52,687 bases of DNA from Nostoc sp. NMS8 (lineage in GTDB: Bacteria; Cyanobacteriota; Cyanobacteriia; Cyanobacteriales; Nostocaceae). Below are positions 7,917 to 16,795 of this stretch, piece after piece. Both the position numbers and the translations under genes were made by a program. Location of the stretch: positions 1 to 52,687 of the forward strand of contig NZ_JABXKK010000102.1 in assembly GCF_017115045.1 (NCBI RefSeq), read 5' to 3'. Under the pieces are notes generated by a model, which worked only from the letters and a program-made list of their open reading frames with translations, was not told the origin of the DNA and searched no databases. The number at the start of each line of letters is the position of its first letter. Positions within the stretch are counted from its first letter, which is position 1.

Positions 7917-9272
7917 TCAAGAAAGTAAGCGTTGCTCAAATTGCAAAGCTTTTTGAGGTTCGGGAATTTGTGATGCTAAAACTTTCACAAATTCTGCTCG
8001 AGAAATGTGCCCAGAAGATTTAACAGCTTTTTGGACTATAAACTTAGCTATTGGGCCAATAAAATTAGCTAATTCTCGCTCGCATTGATGTACAAAACCG
8101 TCACTGATTACTTGAGGTTCTTGAATTGGTAAATTATTGGACTTAATTTCAATCTTAGTAGTAAGCTCCTGTAGGAGAGTAGGTTTCTCTAGTAGAAACA
8201 TTGTTTTCTTCTTAAAATCAATTTGTTGATTTTCTCGAAGATAAAGGGCTAATTGACTAACTAATTCTTCAAAATTGGATGCTGATGCTGCAACTTGTCG
8301 TAATAATCTTGAGGCAACAGGGCCAACAAATTCCACAAGAATCGTTTCTAAGCGGTTATAATTTTCCGCAGACAGGATAGAAGCTGACGAATAACCAATT
8401 GAGTTTGGTTGAGAAAGTGAAGCTTGAGGCGGTTGTGTAAAAGATGGTGGTTGAAGTGATTTTGCTAGCACCTGTAGAACTTCAGCCGCAGACTGGTAGC
8501 GCTGTTTAAAGTGGTGTAGCACCATCTTAGATAGCACAGATGCTAACCCAAAACTGACGTTAGCTTGATGCTGCCAAGAAATTTCTCCTGTATCTGGATC
8601 TTCCTCAAAGTTTATCGGATGTACCCCCGTCAGCGATTGAATACCAATAATACCCAAGGAATAAATATCGCTGTTGGGGCGGGGCTTACCTTGGCCCTGT
8701 TCTGTAGACATATATCCTGGAGTGCCAATGATAATAGTAGCCCCGGTTTGCCCTGGAATTGTCAGCAGTTGAGTTTGGACTTGTTTAACTGCGCCAAAGT
8801 CAATCAGCACTAACTTACCGTCTTGTTGTCGTCTAATTATATTGTCCGGCTTGATATCTCGATGGATAACGTTGTGGCTGTGAATAAATTGCAGAATACC
8901 TAGAACCTGTTGGAGCAGTTGAATTACTTGATTTTCTGTCCAAGGTTGATTGGGTAATAGTTCTGCTTTCAAAGTATGCCCTTCAATGAACTCTTGCACC
9001 AAGAAAAACTCTTGGTTATCTTCAAAATAGGCTAAAAGCCGAGGAATCTGGTCATGGTTGCCCAGTTGCTCTAGTGTTTCTGCCTCACTGCTAAATAGCC
9101 GTCTAGCAGTTTCGAGAAATTCAGGGCTACGAGTGACGGGCTTAAGGTGTTTGACAACGCATTTCGGGAAACCTGGTCGATGGGTATCTTGGGCTATGTA
9201 GGTTTGACCGAATCCACCTCCACCTAGAACTTGGACGACTTGGTAACGTCCGTCTAATAATTGTCCTAACAT
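7917..9272 (-). CDS. Serine/threonine protein kinase with duplicated C-terminal domain
   Basis: The N-terminal Hanks-type kinase is complete: Gly-rich loop GGGGFGQTY (17-25), ATP Lys41, HRDIKPDN with catalytic Asp139, and DFG at 158-160. A Gln/Ser/Pro linker follows at about 275-300. The C-terminal part holds two related segments, 309-361 and 398-450. Both begin with F(V/I)GP(V/I)A and continue with a hydrophobic helix and an EEL/EF-V--LA motif, pointing to a tandem duplication of a helical domain. There is no transmembrane segment, so the kinase is likely cytosolic. It is convergent with the heme-HAMP sensor; a functional link is only a possibility. Confidence 0.9.
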   Translation of the reverse strand: MLGQLLDGRYQVVQVLGGGGFGQTYIAQDTHRPGFPKCVVKHLKPVTRSPEFLETARRLFSSEAETLEQLGNHDQIPRLLAYFEDNQEFFLVQEFIEGHTLKAELLPNQPWTENQVIQLLQQVLGILQFIHSHNVIHRDIKPDNIIRRQQDGKLVLIDFGAVKQVQTQLLTIPGQTGATIIIGTPGYMSTEQGQGKPRPNSDIYSLGIIGIQSLTGVHPINFEEDPDTGEISWQHQANVSFGLASVLSKMVLHHFKQRYQSAAEVLQVLAKSLQPPSFTQPPQASLSQPNSIGYSSASILSAENYNRLETILVEFVGPVASRLLRQVAASASNFEELVSQLALYLRENQQIDFKKKTMFLLEKPTLLQELTTKIEIKSNNLPIQEPQVISDGFVHQCERELANFIGPIAKFIVQKAVKSSGHISRAEFVKVLASQIPEPQKALQFEQRLLS

Positions 9273-9411
9273 TGTGTCACAAGCCTTAAGTCCTCAAATT
9301 AATCTTGGCACAACTACTAGCTTTGGCAAGGTTGGTTGAGACAAAAACTAGGTAATGCTAAAATTTCGAGGTTTGTTGAGGATTTTACTACAATCTCTCG
9401 GAGCCATATTA

Positions 9412-9732
9412 CTATTGAAGCTTTAATTCTTTAGAAGTCGGCAGTATCTCAATTTTTGAAGTAGTTACTGGTTGAGAGACTATGCTAACTTCTCCTAGTG
9501 AAGTTTTATTTACAAAATAGGTGATTCCCCGAAAGCTCAATTTATAGGTTACGGGTGTTATGGGAAGTTCTGCTGATTTAGTATTTGGATCAACAAAATA
9601 GTTAACGCCACGATACATCAGATTATAAGCTGGCCCAATTTGAACAACTGGTTGAAACGGCTGTTGTGTTTTTTTGCTGCCAGTTTTGTTTGGGTCGTAT
9701 TCGTAGCTCAGACCACGATAGTAAAGTTTCAT
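9412..9732 (-). CDS. DUF4278 protein with three short repeats
   Basis: The 106-residue protein contains three copies of a Y/F-RG---Y--(D/N) motif: YYRGLSYEYDP at the start, MYRGVNYFVDP near residue 40 and SFRGITYFVNK near residue 69. This is the mark of the cyanobacterial DUF4278 family, whose function is unknown. It has no signal peptide or membrane segment. It appears to be transcribed alone. Confidence 0.8.
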   Translation of the reverse strand: MKLYYRGLSYEYDPNKTGSKKTQQPFQPVVQIGPAYNLMYRGVNYFVDPNTKSAELPITPVTYKLSFRGITYFVNKTSLGEVSIVSQPVTTSKIEILPTSKELKLQ

Positions 9733-10016
9733 ATTTTTCGCCTCCTGAATAACTCTTGTTCAACAATGCCAATGAATTATCAGAGGTTAATTGAAGAGTT
9801 ATGCATGAACTAATGTAAACCTACACTTTTTAAGGAACTGGTTAAAGGATTAAGCGTCTAAAGTGAAGAGTTATTGGGCATTGGGCATGGTTATTTTCCT
9901 TGTCACCCTGCTCCTCTGCCCCCTTGCTTTCTACCTCCCGTATGCTTACCCTTTTCATTCGGGGGTTACGTGGTTAACAATGGGTTGAATGTTTTTTAAA
10001 TAAAAAATTCAACCTT

Positions 10017-10271
10017 ATGGCTAGAACTGCAAATGAATATGCCGTATTCCTCCTACTGGAAAGCGGCCACCGGGAAGAAGTACGTTTTCCGACTATTCAA
10101 GAGTTTCAGAAATGGTATAGTGGCGAACTTGTGCCAAAATCTGCTTCTAATGACTTTATTAGCGTGCCGATTAAAAATATTCAAGGGGAATATATGGTAA
10201 TACGCCCTTCTCGGATCGTGGCAATCCGGGTAGAACCCGTTTTTAGTTCCAGTGTTGAAAGATTCAACTAA
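10017..10271 (+). CDS. Small conserved hypothetical protein upstream of mltA
   Basis: This is an 84-residue soluble protein with alternating charged and hydrophobic segments (AVFLLLESGHREEVRF; EYMVIRPSRIVAIRVE) suggesting a small beta-rich fold. I do not recognise the family. Its TAA stop is directly followed by the ATG of mltA with no intervening base, so the two genes are almost certainly cotranscribed. A role linked to cell-wall remodelling is therefore possible, but only from context. Confidence 0.75.
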   Translation: MARTANEYAVFLLLESGHREEVRFPTIQEFQKWYSGELVPKSASNDFISVPIKNIQGEYMVIRPSRIVAIRVEPVFSSSVERFN

Positions 10272-11528
10272 ATGATGAAAAAAACCCTTGCTTTCCTTTC
10301 CTTGAGTCTGGGAATTGCCCTTGTAAATCCTCTCTGGTCGGCTGTTGCTCAGGTTCCTAACTTACTGCCATTGCCAATACCGACTACTCCCGATTTTTCG
10401 CCTATACCAATCATTCCTGAAGTAACGCCGCCCCTAAAACCAATTGCTATCGGCAGCAATTGTACGCTGCGGCAGACTTGCTTGGGCTGGGATGAGCAAC
10501 TTTGGGGTCAAAGAGGTAAAACAGGCGATCGCAATGCGTTGTTGGCTTCTATTGACAACAGTTTGCTTTACCTAACAAAAGGTGAGGCGATCGCAGCATA
10601 TCAAAATTATCCAGTTAAGGAAATTACCCTCGATCGCGTCCGTCGGAGTTTGGTACGCTTCCGTCAACTGGTTGTCAGTTCTAAGTCAGCAGCGCAATTA
10701 CAAGCGGCTGTCCGCCGTGAGTTTGTCTTCTACCAGTCTGTGGGTAACGATGGCAAGGGTACTGTTAAGTTCACCGCTTACTACGAACCTGTTTATACTG
10801 CTAGCCGCGTCAGGACTGCAATATATAAATATCCTCTTTATCGTCTACCACCTGATTTCAGCCAATGGTCTAAACCTCACCCAAAACGAATTGATTTGGA
10901 AGGAAAGGACGGTTTACAAGGGAATAAGAGCAAATTGCACGGTTTAGAACTGCTATGGTTCCGCGATCGCCTAGACGCATACATGGTACATATCCAAGGT
11001 TCTGCCCAAATTAAATTAACTAATGGCAAAACAACATCAGTTGGCTATGCAGGTGGAACTGATTACCCTTGGACTAGTATCGGCAAAGAAATAGCCAAAG
11101 ATGGCAAACTTCCACTAAATGGATTGACGTTACCACGTATGGTTGCTTTTTTCCGGGCAAAGCCGCAGGAGTTGAGCAATTATCTACCACGTTGGGAACG
11201 ATTTATTTTCTTCCAAGAAACTTCTGGTAGGGCAGCTACAGGCAGTATTCATGTGCCAGTGACAGCAGAACGTTCAATTGCTACAGATAAGTCTCTCATG
11301 CCACCGGGAGCGCTAGCGTTGATTTACAACTCATTTCCCTATCCTGCTGGACTTGGCAAACTAGAGAATCGTACCGTCAGCCGCTTTGTGCTTGACCAAG
11401 ATACAGGAAGCGCCATCAAAGGCCCGGGACGGGTGGATTATTTCATCGGGTCTGGTAAACTAGCAGGCGATCGCGCTGGCATTACAGGCGGCAATGGTTC
11501 ACTATATTATTTGCTGCTCAAGGAATAG
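10272..11528 (+). CDS. mltA: Membrane-bound lytic murein transglycosylase A
   Basis: The 418-residue protein has an N-terminal signal peptide (residues 1-27, likely cleaved after AVA). The MltA domain includes the TAYYEPVY strand, a long double-psi barrel segment (VHIQGSAQIKL) and the C-terminal 3D domain ending in GRVDYFIGSG, where the catalytic Asp is located in this family. MltA cleaves peptidoglycan glycan strands to 1,6-anhydro-muropeptides. It follows an 84-residue gene with zero spacing. There is no lipobox Cys, so unlike the E. coli enzyme it may be soluble in the periplasm. The window also encodes an AmpG-like transporter and a GlcNAc kinase that could act on MltA products. Confidence 0.92.
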   Translation: MMKKTLAFLSLSLGIALVNPLWSAVAQVPNLLPLPIPTTPDFSPIPIIPEVTPPLKPIAIGSNCTLRQTCLGWDEQLWGQRGKTGDRNALLASIDNSLLYLTKGEAIAAYQNYPVKEITLDRVRRSLVRFRQLVVSSKSAAQLQAAVRREFVFYQSVGNDGKGTVKFTAYYEPVYTASRVRTAIYKYPLYRLPPDFSQWSKPHPKRIDLEGKDGLQGNKSKLHGLELLWFRDRLDAYMVHIQGSAQIKLTNGKTTSVGYAGGTDYPWTSIGKEIAKDGKLPLNGLTLPRMVAFFRAKPQELSNYLPRWERFIFFQETSGRAATGSIHVPVTAERSIATDKSLMPPGALALIYNSFPYPAGLGKLENRTVSRFVLDQDTGSAIKGPGRVDYFIGSGKLAGDRAGITGGNGSLYYLLLKE

Positions 11529-11552
11529 GTATGGGGCATTGAAAAGAGGCAG

Positions 11553-11627
11553 AGGGGCAGGGAGCGGGGAGCAGAGGGGAAAGAGGTATATTATTATTCT
11601 CCCCCTTTCCCCCTGCCCCCTGCTCCC
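11553..11627. terminator. Large G-rich/C-rich hairpin between convergent mltA and DUF5895 gene
   Basis: A G/A-rich tract (11553-11586) is partly complementary to a C/T-rich tract (11600-11627), around an AT-rich loop. This imperfect foldback sits between two converging genes and could terminate both. It also belongs to the class of G-rich spacer repeats seen elsewhere in the window. Confidence 0.45.
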
Positions 11628-11647
11628 TTGCTTCTTCCCAGCCTTAT

Positions 11648-12517
11648 CTAATACGGTGGATAAGCGAAATCATCTTCATCAGCATAAACGTAAGAGTTGG
11701 AAACTCCTGCCATTGCCAATTTAGGCGTTTCTGATTTGACAGGTTCCTTACCAAAATCTTTGTATTCTTCAAAAGTCTTACAAATCATTGCAGACTCAAG
11801 AGCATCAGAAGCAATTAAATATTGCGTTAAAGTCCCCACTGTGGGATGTTTGTAGTCTACAGTTGAGGCTACCAAAACTGTATTTGGTTCAATACCTCTT
11901 TCTTCACACTCAATGATGGGGCAAAAAATTCCGTGAGCATGGAACAAAGGCCCCTTTGGTGCTAAAGGTTGTTTACGGTGGACTGCATAAGCTCTTTCTA
12001 GTTCAGCAACAAATCCATTAACTACTTTGCCTTGTTGATATTCGCAATAGGTTTTGCTGAAACTTGCTCCGGCAGCACCATTAAGAGTTAGTTGTAGTGG
12101 TGATTCATGTAAAAACTTTTTATTCTCACCCACTATAAAAATTAAATAACGAGTAAAGGTTTTAAATTTAAGTTTGTCGGCTAAAAAAGCATCATAATTC
12201 TCTTTGAGCGTACCTAGTTTTAGACCACTTTCCCGGTCTTTGACAGATAATGGCCCCCGACGCACTATAACCAGGCGTGGAGTAGGGGTAATAAATACCG
12301 TTTCGACTCCAGAAGTAAATTCATGCTCCACTTGCTGCCAATTCTCATCTGGCACAAAGCCAACAGCATTAGCATTATCTAGCTTAATCGCCAAACCGTG
12401 GGATTGTATGCCATCTGTGCCATACCGAGGATTAATCATCTGACACCAGGGAAGGACTTGAGAAGGCGGTGCATTGAATTTCTCGTCTTCAAAGTCGAAA
12501 TTAGCAGATGCTTTCAT
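11648..12517 (-). CDS. DUF5895-type cyanobacterial protein
   Basis: The 289-residue soluble protein has features I associate with DUF5895: a start leading to LPWCQMINP, a central TRYLIFIVGENKKFLHESPLQLTLNG segment and a tail ending in EDDFAYPPY. Function is unknown. The acidic, Tyr-rich C-terminus is notable. No export signal is visible. The 248-bp spacer upstream (12518-12765) shows no further gene. Confidence 0.7.
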   Translation of the reverse strand: MKASANFDFEDEKFNAPPSQVLPWCQMINPRYGTDGIQSHGLAIKLDNANAVGFVPDENWQQVEHEFTSGVETVFITPTPRLVIVRRGPLSVKDRESGLKLGTLKENYDAFLADKLKFKTFTRYLIFIVGENKKFLHESPLQLTLNGAAGASFSKTYCEYQQGKVVNGFVAELERAYAVHRKQPLAPKGPLFHAHGIFCPIIECEERGIEPNTVLVASTVDYKHPTVGTLTQYLIASDALESAMICKTFEEYKDFGKEPVKSETPKLAMAGVSNSYVYADEDDFAYPPY

Positions 12518-12765
12518 CGTTTTAGGCTATCAAAGTGTTTTATTGAACAAGTTTATCGGCAGAGTGCTGATCTGGGGAACCAGAAGCAGAGCGTTGGTAC
12601 GATCTTCACTCGTTCCTGACGCGTTGCAGGAGGAAGATACCGTCAAATTAGTGTGGTAGTTTTTCTAGATTAAGACAGAACCAATCTATGTTGCAATCCC
12701 CGTTTCCTTTGTAACGACAGATCATCATCGAAGCAGTGGTGGTACTCAGCACTTATGACTCAGTA

Positions 12766-13464
12766 TTATTTTGGAGAAACCAAAGCGGCAAGAGTCTTTA
12801 AATCAGGTACTTCTAAGTCAGGTTGACTTACTGCTGATCTTGTGATGCCAACTATATTTTGGTCTGCTCTACGGTTTACCCAGACTGTTGATATTCCTAG
12901 AGATTTGGCTGTAACGATATCATGATATAAACTAGCAGCAACGTGTAATATCTGCTCTAACGGCAAATTAATTCTTTCAATGGCAAATCTGAAATTATTT
13001 AACGAGGGTTTGTAGCTTTTTACCTGTTCTGCTGTAATTATCCGATCGAATTCCACTTCCAAGTGCTTTGCTGAAAAAGCAAAGAGATCGTCATTAACAT
13101 TTGAGATAATAACCAGCTTAATTTTTTGCTTTAAAGCTCTAAGTGCCTCAACAGTATCAGGGAAAGGTAGCCAATGCTGAATCGAATCAGCAAGTGAATT
13201 TAGTTCGTCAGCAGTTGGCTCAAAGCCAAATCTTTCACCAAATTTCTGGACTATTCTCTTCAAAACTTCTCGATATTTGATATATTCCCCTTTTTCTAGT
13301 TCTGCTTCAAATTCCGCAAAAATTTCCAGAATTTGTTCGTTATCCAAATTAGTGTTGTATACCCGCAGAAGTGGCTTTAGCGCGCCTAAAATGCCGTTTT
13401 CCCAATCAATCAGGGTTCCGTAACAATCGAAAGTTAAAGCCTTATACTGATTGAAGTTTATCAC
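12766..13464 (-). CDS. Haloacid dehalogenase-like (type II) hydrolase
   Basis: The 232-residue HAD enzyme has the nucleophile motif TFDCYGTLIDW (Asp13), motif II IISNVNDD, the Lys of KSYKPSL, and a motif resembling HVAASLYHDIVTA followed by WVNR, as in L-2-haloacid dehalogenases. These enzymes hydrolyse 2-haloalkanoates or, in many bacteria, sugar phosphates; the substrate here is unknown. The start is GTG 13464 with a GGAG element about 10 bp upstream on the minus strand. The gene is divergent from the ThDP enzyme. Confidence 0.85.
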   Translation of the reverse strand: MINFNQYKALTFDCYGTLIDWENGILGALKPLLRVYNTNLDNEQILEIFAEFEAELEKGEYIKYREVLKRIVQKFGERFGFEPTADELNSLADSIQHWLPFPDTVEALRALKQKIKLVIISNVNDDLFAFSAKHLEVEFDRIITAEQVKSYKPSLNNFRFAIERINLPLEQILHVAASLYHDIVTAKSLGISTVWVNRRADQNIVGITRSAVSQPDLEVPDLKTLAALVSPK

Positions 13465-13740
13465 CTTTTTATACTCCCAAATTTGATGAGTTGTGCTCAG
13501 TTTTCATAAACTACGATCGCTGCGCCGCATCCGCCATTATTAAAGTCTCTAAATATTTCTTCTATAGGTTCTTAACTGCTCAAAGATTGTCAAGGGAGCG
13601 TTTTTTACCCCTTATCACCTGCGCTAAAGAGCAATCATAACCAGTGTTCTATAGGTATTATCTAAAAAATTGATATTGTTAAGTTTAGTGTATGGGATAA
13701 TATAACTTCACAAAGGAAATTATACCTAAGTATAGTTTGT

Positions 13741-15495
13741 ATGGATGTTAAATCTCAGGATACACAAACGAATACCACTGAACAATTAAACTCAACTAAA
13801 CTGCTATTTGATAGCAAGCCATCTGTAAGTTTTTCGGTAGCAGAGGCAGTGGTAAAAATCCTGGGAGATATGGGGGTGCAGTATGCCTTTGGTGTATCGG
13901 GAGGTGCGATCGCTCCAGTGTGGGCTGCCTTACACCAAAGTCCCATGCAGGTGTTACACTTTCGCCACGAAGCTGGAGCAGCTTTTGCAGCTATTGAGGC
14001 GTATTTTGCTAGCGATCGCCCAGTTATGGTATTCACGACTACAGGGCCGGGGATCACCAACGCTTTGACGGGCTTATTAGCTGCCCGTTGGGAGGGTGCT
14101 AAGGTGATTCTTGTGTCAGCCTCAACTCCAGCATCACAGCGGGGACGTTGGGCTATCCAGGAAACTAGTACATATACTATGCCCAGTGCAGGTATTTTTA
14201 CTTCGGGGCAAATATTCGATTACGCGACGACTCTCGAATGTAGCAATGAACTTCCAGAGATTTCTCAAAGACTGGCTCTGGGATTGGCACAACCAGGAGG
14301 ATTCATCGCCCATCTCAGTATCCCGACAAATATCCAGACAAGTTTACTAAAAACTTCGTTGCTACGAGTAACTTTATCTCGTGCGATCGCAACAGTAAGT
14401 GAAGAAACAATCGCAGAATGTGTCCGTTTACTCTCTGAAGGCCCTTTTGCCATCTGGGTCGGTTTCGGAGCCAGGAGTGCAGCCAAAGAGATTCGCCAAC
14501 TTGCCGAGAAAACGGGGGCTGCTGTCATCTGTTCACCACGAGGTAAGGGCATCTTTCCCGAAGACCATCCTCAGTTTGTTGGTGTCACTGGCTTTGGTGG
14601 ACATCAGTCAGTTTTAAAGTATATGCAGGAGCAACGTCCAAGACGCGTGCTAGTTTTAGGAACACGCCTTGGTGAATTTACCTCCTTTTGGAATCCGACA
14701 ATGATTCCCTGGCAAGGCTTTCTGCATGTTGACATCGACCCAGAAATACCGGGAACTGCATATCCATCTGCCGAGACTTTCGCTATCCAGTCCGACGTGA
14801 AAATCTTCTTGAAGAACCTGTTGAAGAACTTCAGAGAAAATATCGATCCCTCAAGAATAATGCTGCCTCGATTTCAACGCGATGTCATTAAGCCACGCAT
14901 GACCGGTTTAGTGCGACCAGAACTGCTGATGAATATGATTCAACAAGTGATTGTTGATGGAAGCGATGCAGTAGTAATGGCAGAGTCAGGTAACTCATTT
15001 GCTTGGGTAATTCATCTACTGCGATTTACCAGACCAAATCGTTATCGGATTAGCAACGGATTTGGTTCTATGGGGCATTTTGTCACAGGCGTAGTGGGTG
15101 CTGCTTTAGCTCAAAATGGTAAGGCTGTTGCCATTGTCGGAGATGGTGCCATGCTGATGAACAGTGAAGTAAACACAGCTGTAAAATATCAAGTTCCTGC
15201 CGTCTGGATTGTACTCAATGATGGACGCTACAACATTTGCCAACAGGGAATGGCGTATCTAGGGTTCAGTGAAGCGGATGCAACGATTCCGCAGGCGGAT
15301 TTCGTCAAAATTGCTCAGGGAATGGGAGCAGAAGGTATTCGGGTGGAAAGGGAGTCTGATGTTCAGATAGCACTAGAAAAAGCGATCGCCGCAAAGGGGC
15401 CATTTGTGGTTGACGTAATCATTGACCCTACCCAGATCCCACCATCTGAGAGTCGCAATCAGAGTTTGATGTCACAAGTCGCGACAAATTATTAA
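13741..15495 (+). CDS. Thiamine-diphosphate-dependent enzyme (acetolactate synthase/decarboxylase-like)
   Basis: The 584-residue protein has the three-domain layout of the pyruvate oxidase/acetolactate synthase family. Glu77 in HFRHEAGA is the cofactor-activating Glu. GDG at 467-469 and Asn493-Asp494 bound the ThDP/Mg motif, with Asp where Asn is commoner at the second position. The product should be an acyloin or a decarboxylation product of a 2-oxo acid. It lies 13 bp upstream of a KAS III-like gene, so the pair probably forms a biosynthetic unit. It is unlikely to be housekeeping ilvB, because no small regulatory subunit or branched-chain gene is nearby. The first 28 residues are a polar tail. 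Confidence 0.85.
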   Translation: MDVKSQDTQTNTTEQLNSTKLLFDSKPSVSFSVAEAVVKILGDMGVQYAFGVSGGAIAPVWAALHQSPMQVLHFRHEAGAAFAAIEAYFASDRPVMVFTTTGPGITNALTGLLAARWEGAKVILVSASTPASQRGRWAIQETSTYTMPSAGIFTSGQIFDYATTLECSNELPEISQRLALGLAQPGGFIAHLSIPTNIQTSLLKTSLLRVTLSRAIATVSEETIAECVRLLSEGPFAIWVGFGARSAAKEIRQLAEKTGAAVICSPRGKGIFPEDHPQFVGVTGFGGHQSVLKYMQEQRPRRVLVLGTRLGEFTSFWNPTMIPWQGFLHVDIDPEIPGTAYPSAETFAIQSDVKIFLKNLLKNFRENIDPSRIMLPRFQRDVIKPRMTGLVRPELLMNMIQQVIVDGSDAVVMAESGNSFAWVIHLLRFTRPNRYRISNGFGSMGHFVTGVVGAALAQNGKAVAIVGDGAMLMNSEVNTAVKYQVPAVWIVLNDGRYNICQQGMAYLGFSEADATIPQADFVKIAQGMGAEGIRVERESDVQIALEKAIAAKGPFVVDVIIDPTQIPPSESRNQSLMSQVATNY

Positions 15496-15508
15496 AAGCT
15501 AATCATAT

Positions 15509-16642
15509 ATGATTTATTCTTCAGTAGGTATTCGCTCACTTGCTTTGAGTCTTCCCAGTATCAAACGCACAAATGACTATTACATAGAAAAATACCCTGA
15601 GCTAGTTGCTTTAGCTGAACAAAAAAGCTTTGCAAGATTCTTTTCGCTCACTGATACCCCCAGTAACGAGTTTGATCGGGAGATGTTACCTTACCTGTCA
15701 GATCCCTTTCGCGGTACTACTGAGCGATGGGTACTTGGATCTGGTGAATCTTCCCTGACACTAGAGTATCGGGCTGCGATCGATGCCCTCAATGCGGCAA
15801 AGCTTTCTCTTGAAGACGTTGAACTTATAATTGTTGCCTCAGTGTGGCCGGAACAAATTGGATTTGGCAATGCCGCTTTCCTTGCCCGCCAACTAGGTTT
15901 TCAGGGCGCTGCCTGGAATATTGATGCAACTTGTGGAAGTACTCCGGTTGCTCTTCAAACTGCCTGTGCTTTGGTAAAAGCAGGAGAATATCGCAATGTG
16001 CTAGTAGTGATTTCCTGTACGTACTCCCGCTTTTTTGACGATGATGATACATTCCGGTGGTTTACTAGTGATGGTGCTGGGGCTTTTGTTGTTGGTTCAC
16101 TAGAGCCTAATCAGGGTATCCTTGGCACAAAGACCGTTCATACTGGTGCATTGTGTGAAGTTCTCTTTGCTGAACTCACACAAGACGAGCAAAAAAATCC
16201 GCAAATCCGTATGCAAACGGGTAAGGGCGCAAAAGCTTTAGGTCAAACGGCAGCAGAGTTTCTTCGTCAATGTTGTGAGGGTGCTGTTGCTGCTGCTGGT
16301 GTAACCCTCGAACAAATAGACTTTTTTCTTTTTAATACACCTACGGCTTGGATAGCAAGCTTCTGCACGCACATACTGGGTATTGACCCAAAGCGTACAA
16401 TCAACCTTTACCCTCAATACGCAAATATTGGCCCAGTACTCACTGTGGCCAACTTGTATCATGCTGCACAGTTGGGCAAGATTCGTGAAAACGATCTGGT
16501 TCTCATTTATGGTTCTGGGGCAGTAGGTGTTGCCTCTGCAAATGTGATGCGCTGGGGAAATGTAGCGCTGGGTTCTGATCCCCTGAATAAAAATGACTCG
16601 ACAGTAGAAGCTGCTAAAAATAAGAGCTTTCTTTCTTGTTAA
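15509..16642 (+). CDS. 3-oxoacyl-ACP synthase III-like enzyme with altered catalytic triad
   Basis: This 377-residue thiolase-fold protein aligns with FabH along its length: GTTERWVLGSGE near 69-80, the nucleophile in NIDATCGSTP (Cys142), SDGAGAFVVGS (187-197), and QYANIGP with Asn306 matching the FabH Asn. At the place of the FabH HQAN motif it has NTPT (276-279), so the usual catalytic His is an Asn. This argues against chain-initiating decarboxylative condensation and for an acyl-transfer or specialised condensation role. It is 13 bp behind the ThDP enzyme gene, which may supply its substrate. No acyl carrier protein gene is seen next to it. Confidence 0.85.
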   Translation: MIYSSVGIRSLALSLPSIKRTNDYYIEKYPELVALAEQKSFARFFSLTDTPSNEFDREMLPYLSDPFRGTTERWVLGSGESSLTLEYRAAIDALNAAKLSLEDVELIIVASVWPEQIGFGNAAFLARQLGFQGAAWNIDATCGSTPVALQTACALVKAGEYRNVLVVISCTYSRFFDDDDTFRWFTSDGAGAFVVGSLEPNQGILGTKTVHTGALCEVLFAELTQDEQKNPQIRMQTGKGAKALGQTAAEFLRQCCEGAVAAAGVTLEQIDFFLFNTPTAWIASFCTHILGIDPKRTINLYPQYANIGPVLTVANLYHAAQLGKIRENDLVLIYGSGAVGVASANVMRWGNVALGSDPLNKNDSTVEAAKNKSFLSC

Positions 16643-16705
16643 AATTCTCTATTAAAGCCCAATACGCTTGGGTTAAGGGCTACTGGCAAAAAGTTTGGGT
16701 TTTTT

Positions 16706-16726
16706 AGACGCGATGAATCGTCGTCA
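16706..16726. repeat. Palindromic GACGCGATGAATCGTCGTC repeat
   Basis: A single degenerate copy of the hairpin repeat that is also found at 4911-4973 and 33261-33285. Confidence 0.55.
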
Positions 16727-16795
16727 AGACAAGTGTTTTGGGGTTATCTGAACTGTATTGTATTAAAGCCTAGAAAGCATCTTTAAAAGATAAAA

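Noticed and set aside
13741..15495. ilvB acetolactate synthase of branched-chain amino acid synthesis
   Set aside because: There is no adjacent ilvN-like small subunit, and the partner gene is a KAS III-like enzyme. A specialised ThDP enzyme is more likely.
15509..16642. Housekeeping fabH
   Set aside because: The catalytic His motif is NTPT instead of HQAN, and the gene is coupled to a ThDP enzyme rather than to fatty-acid genes.
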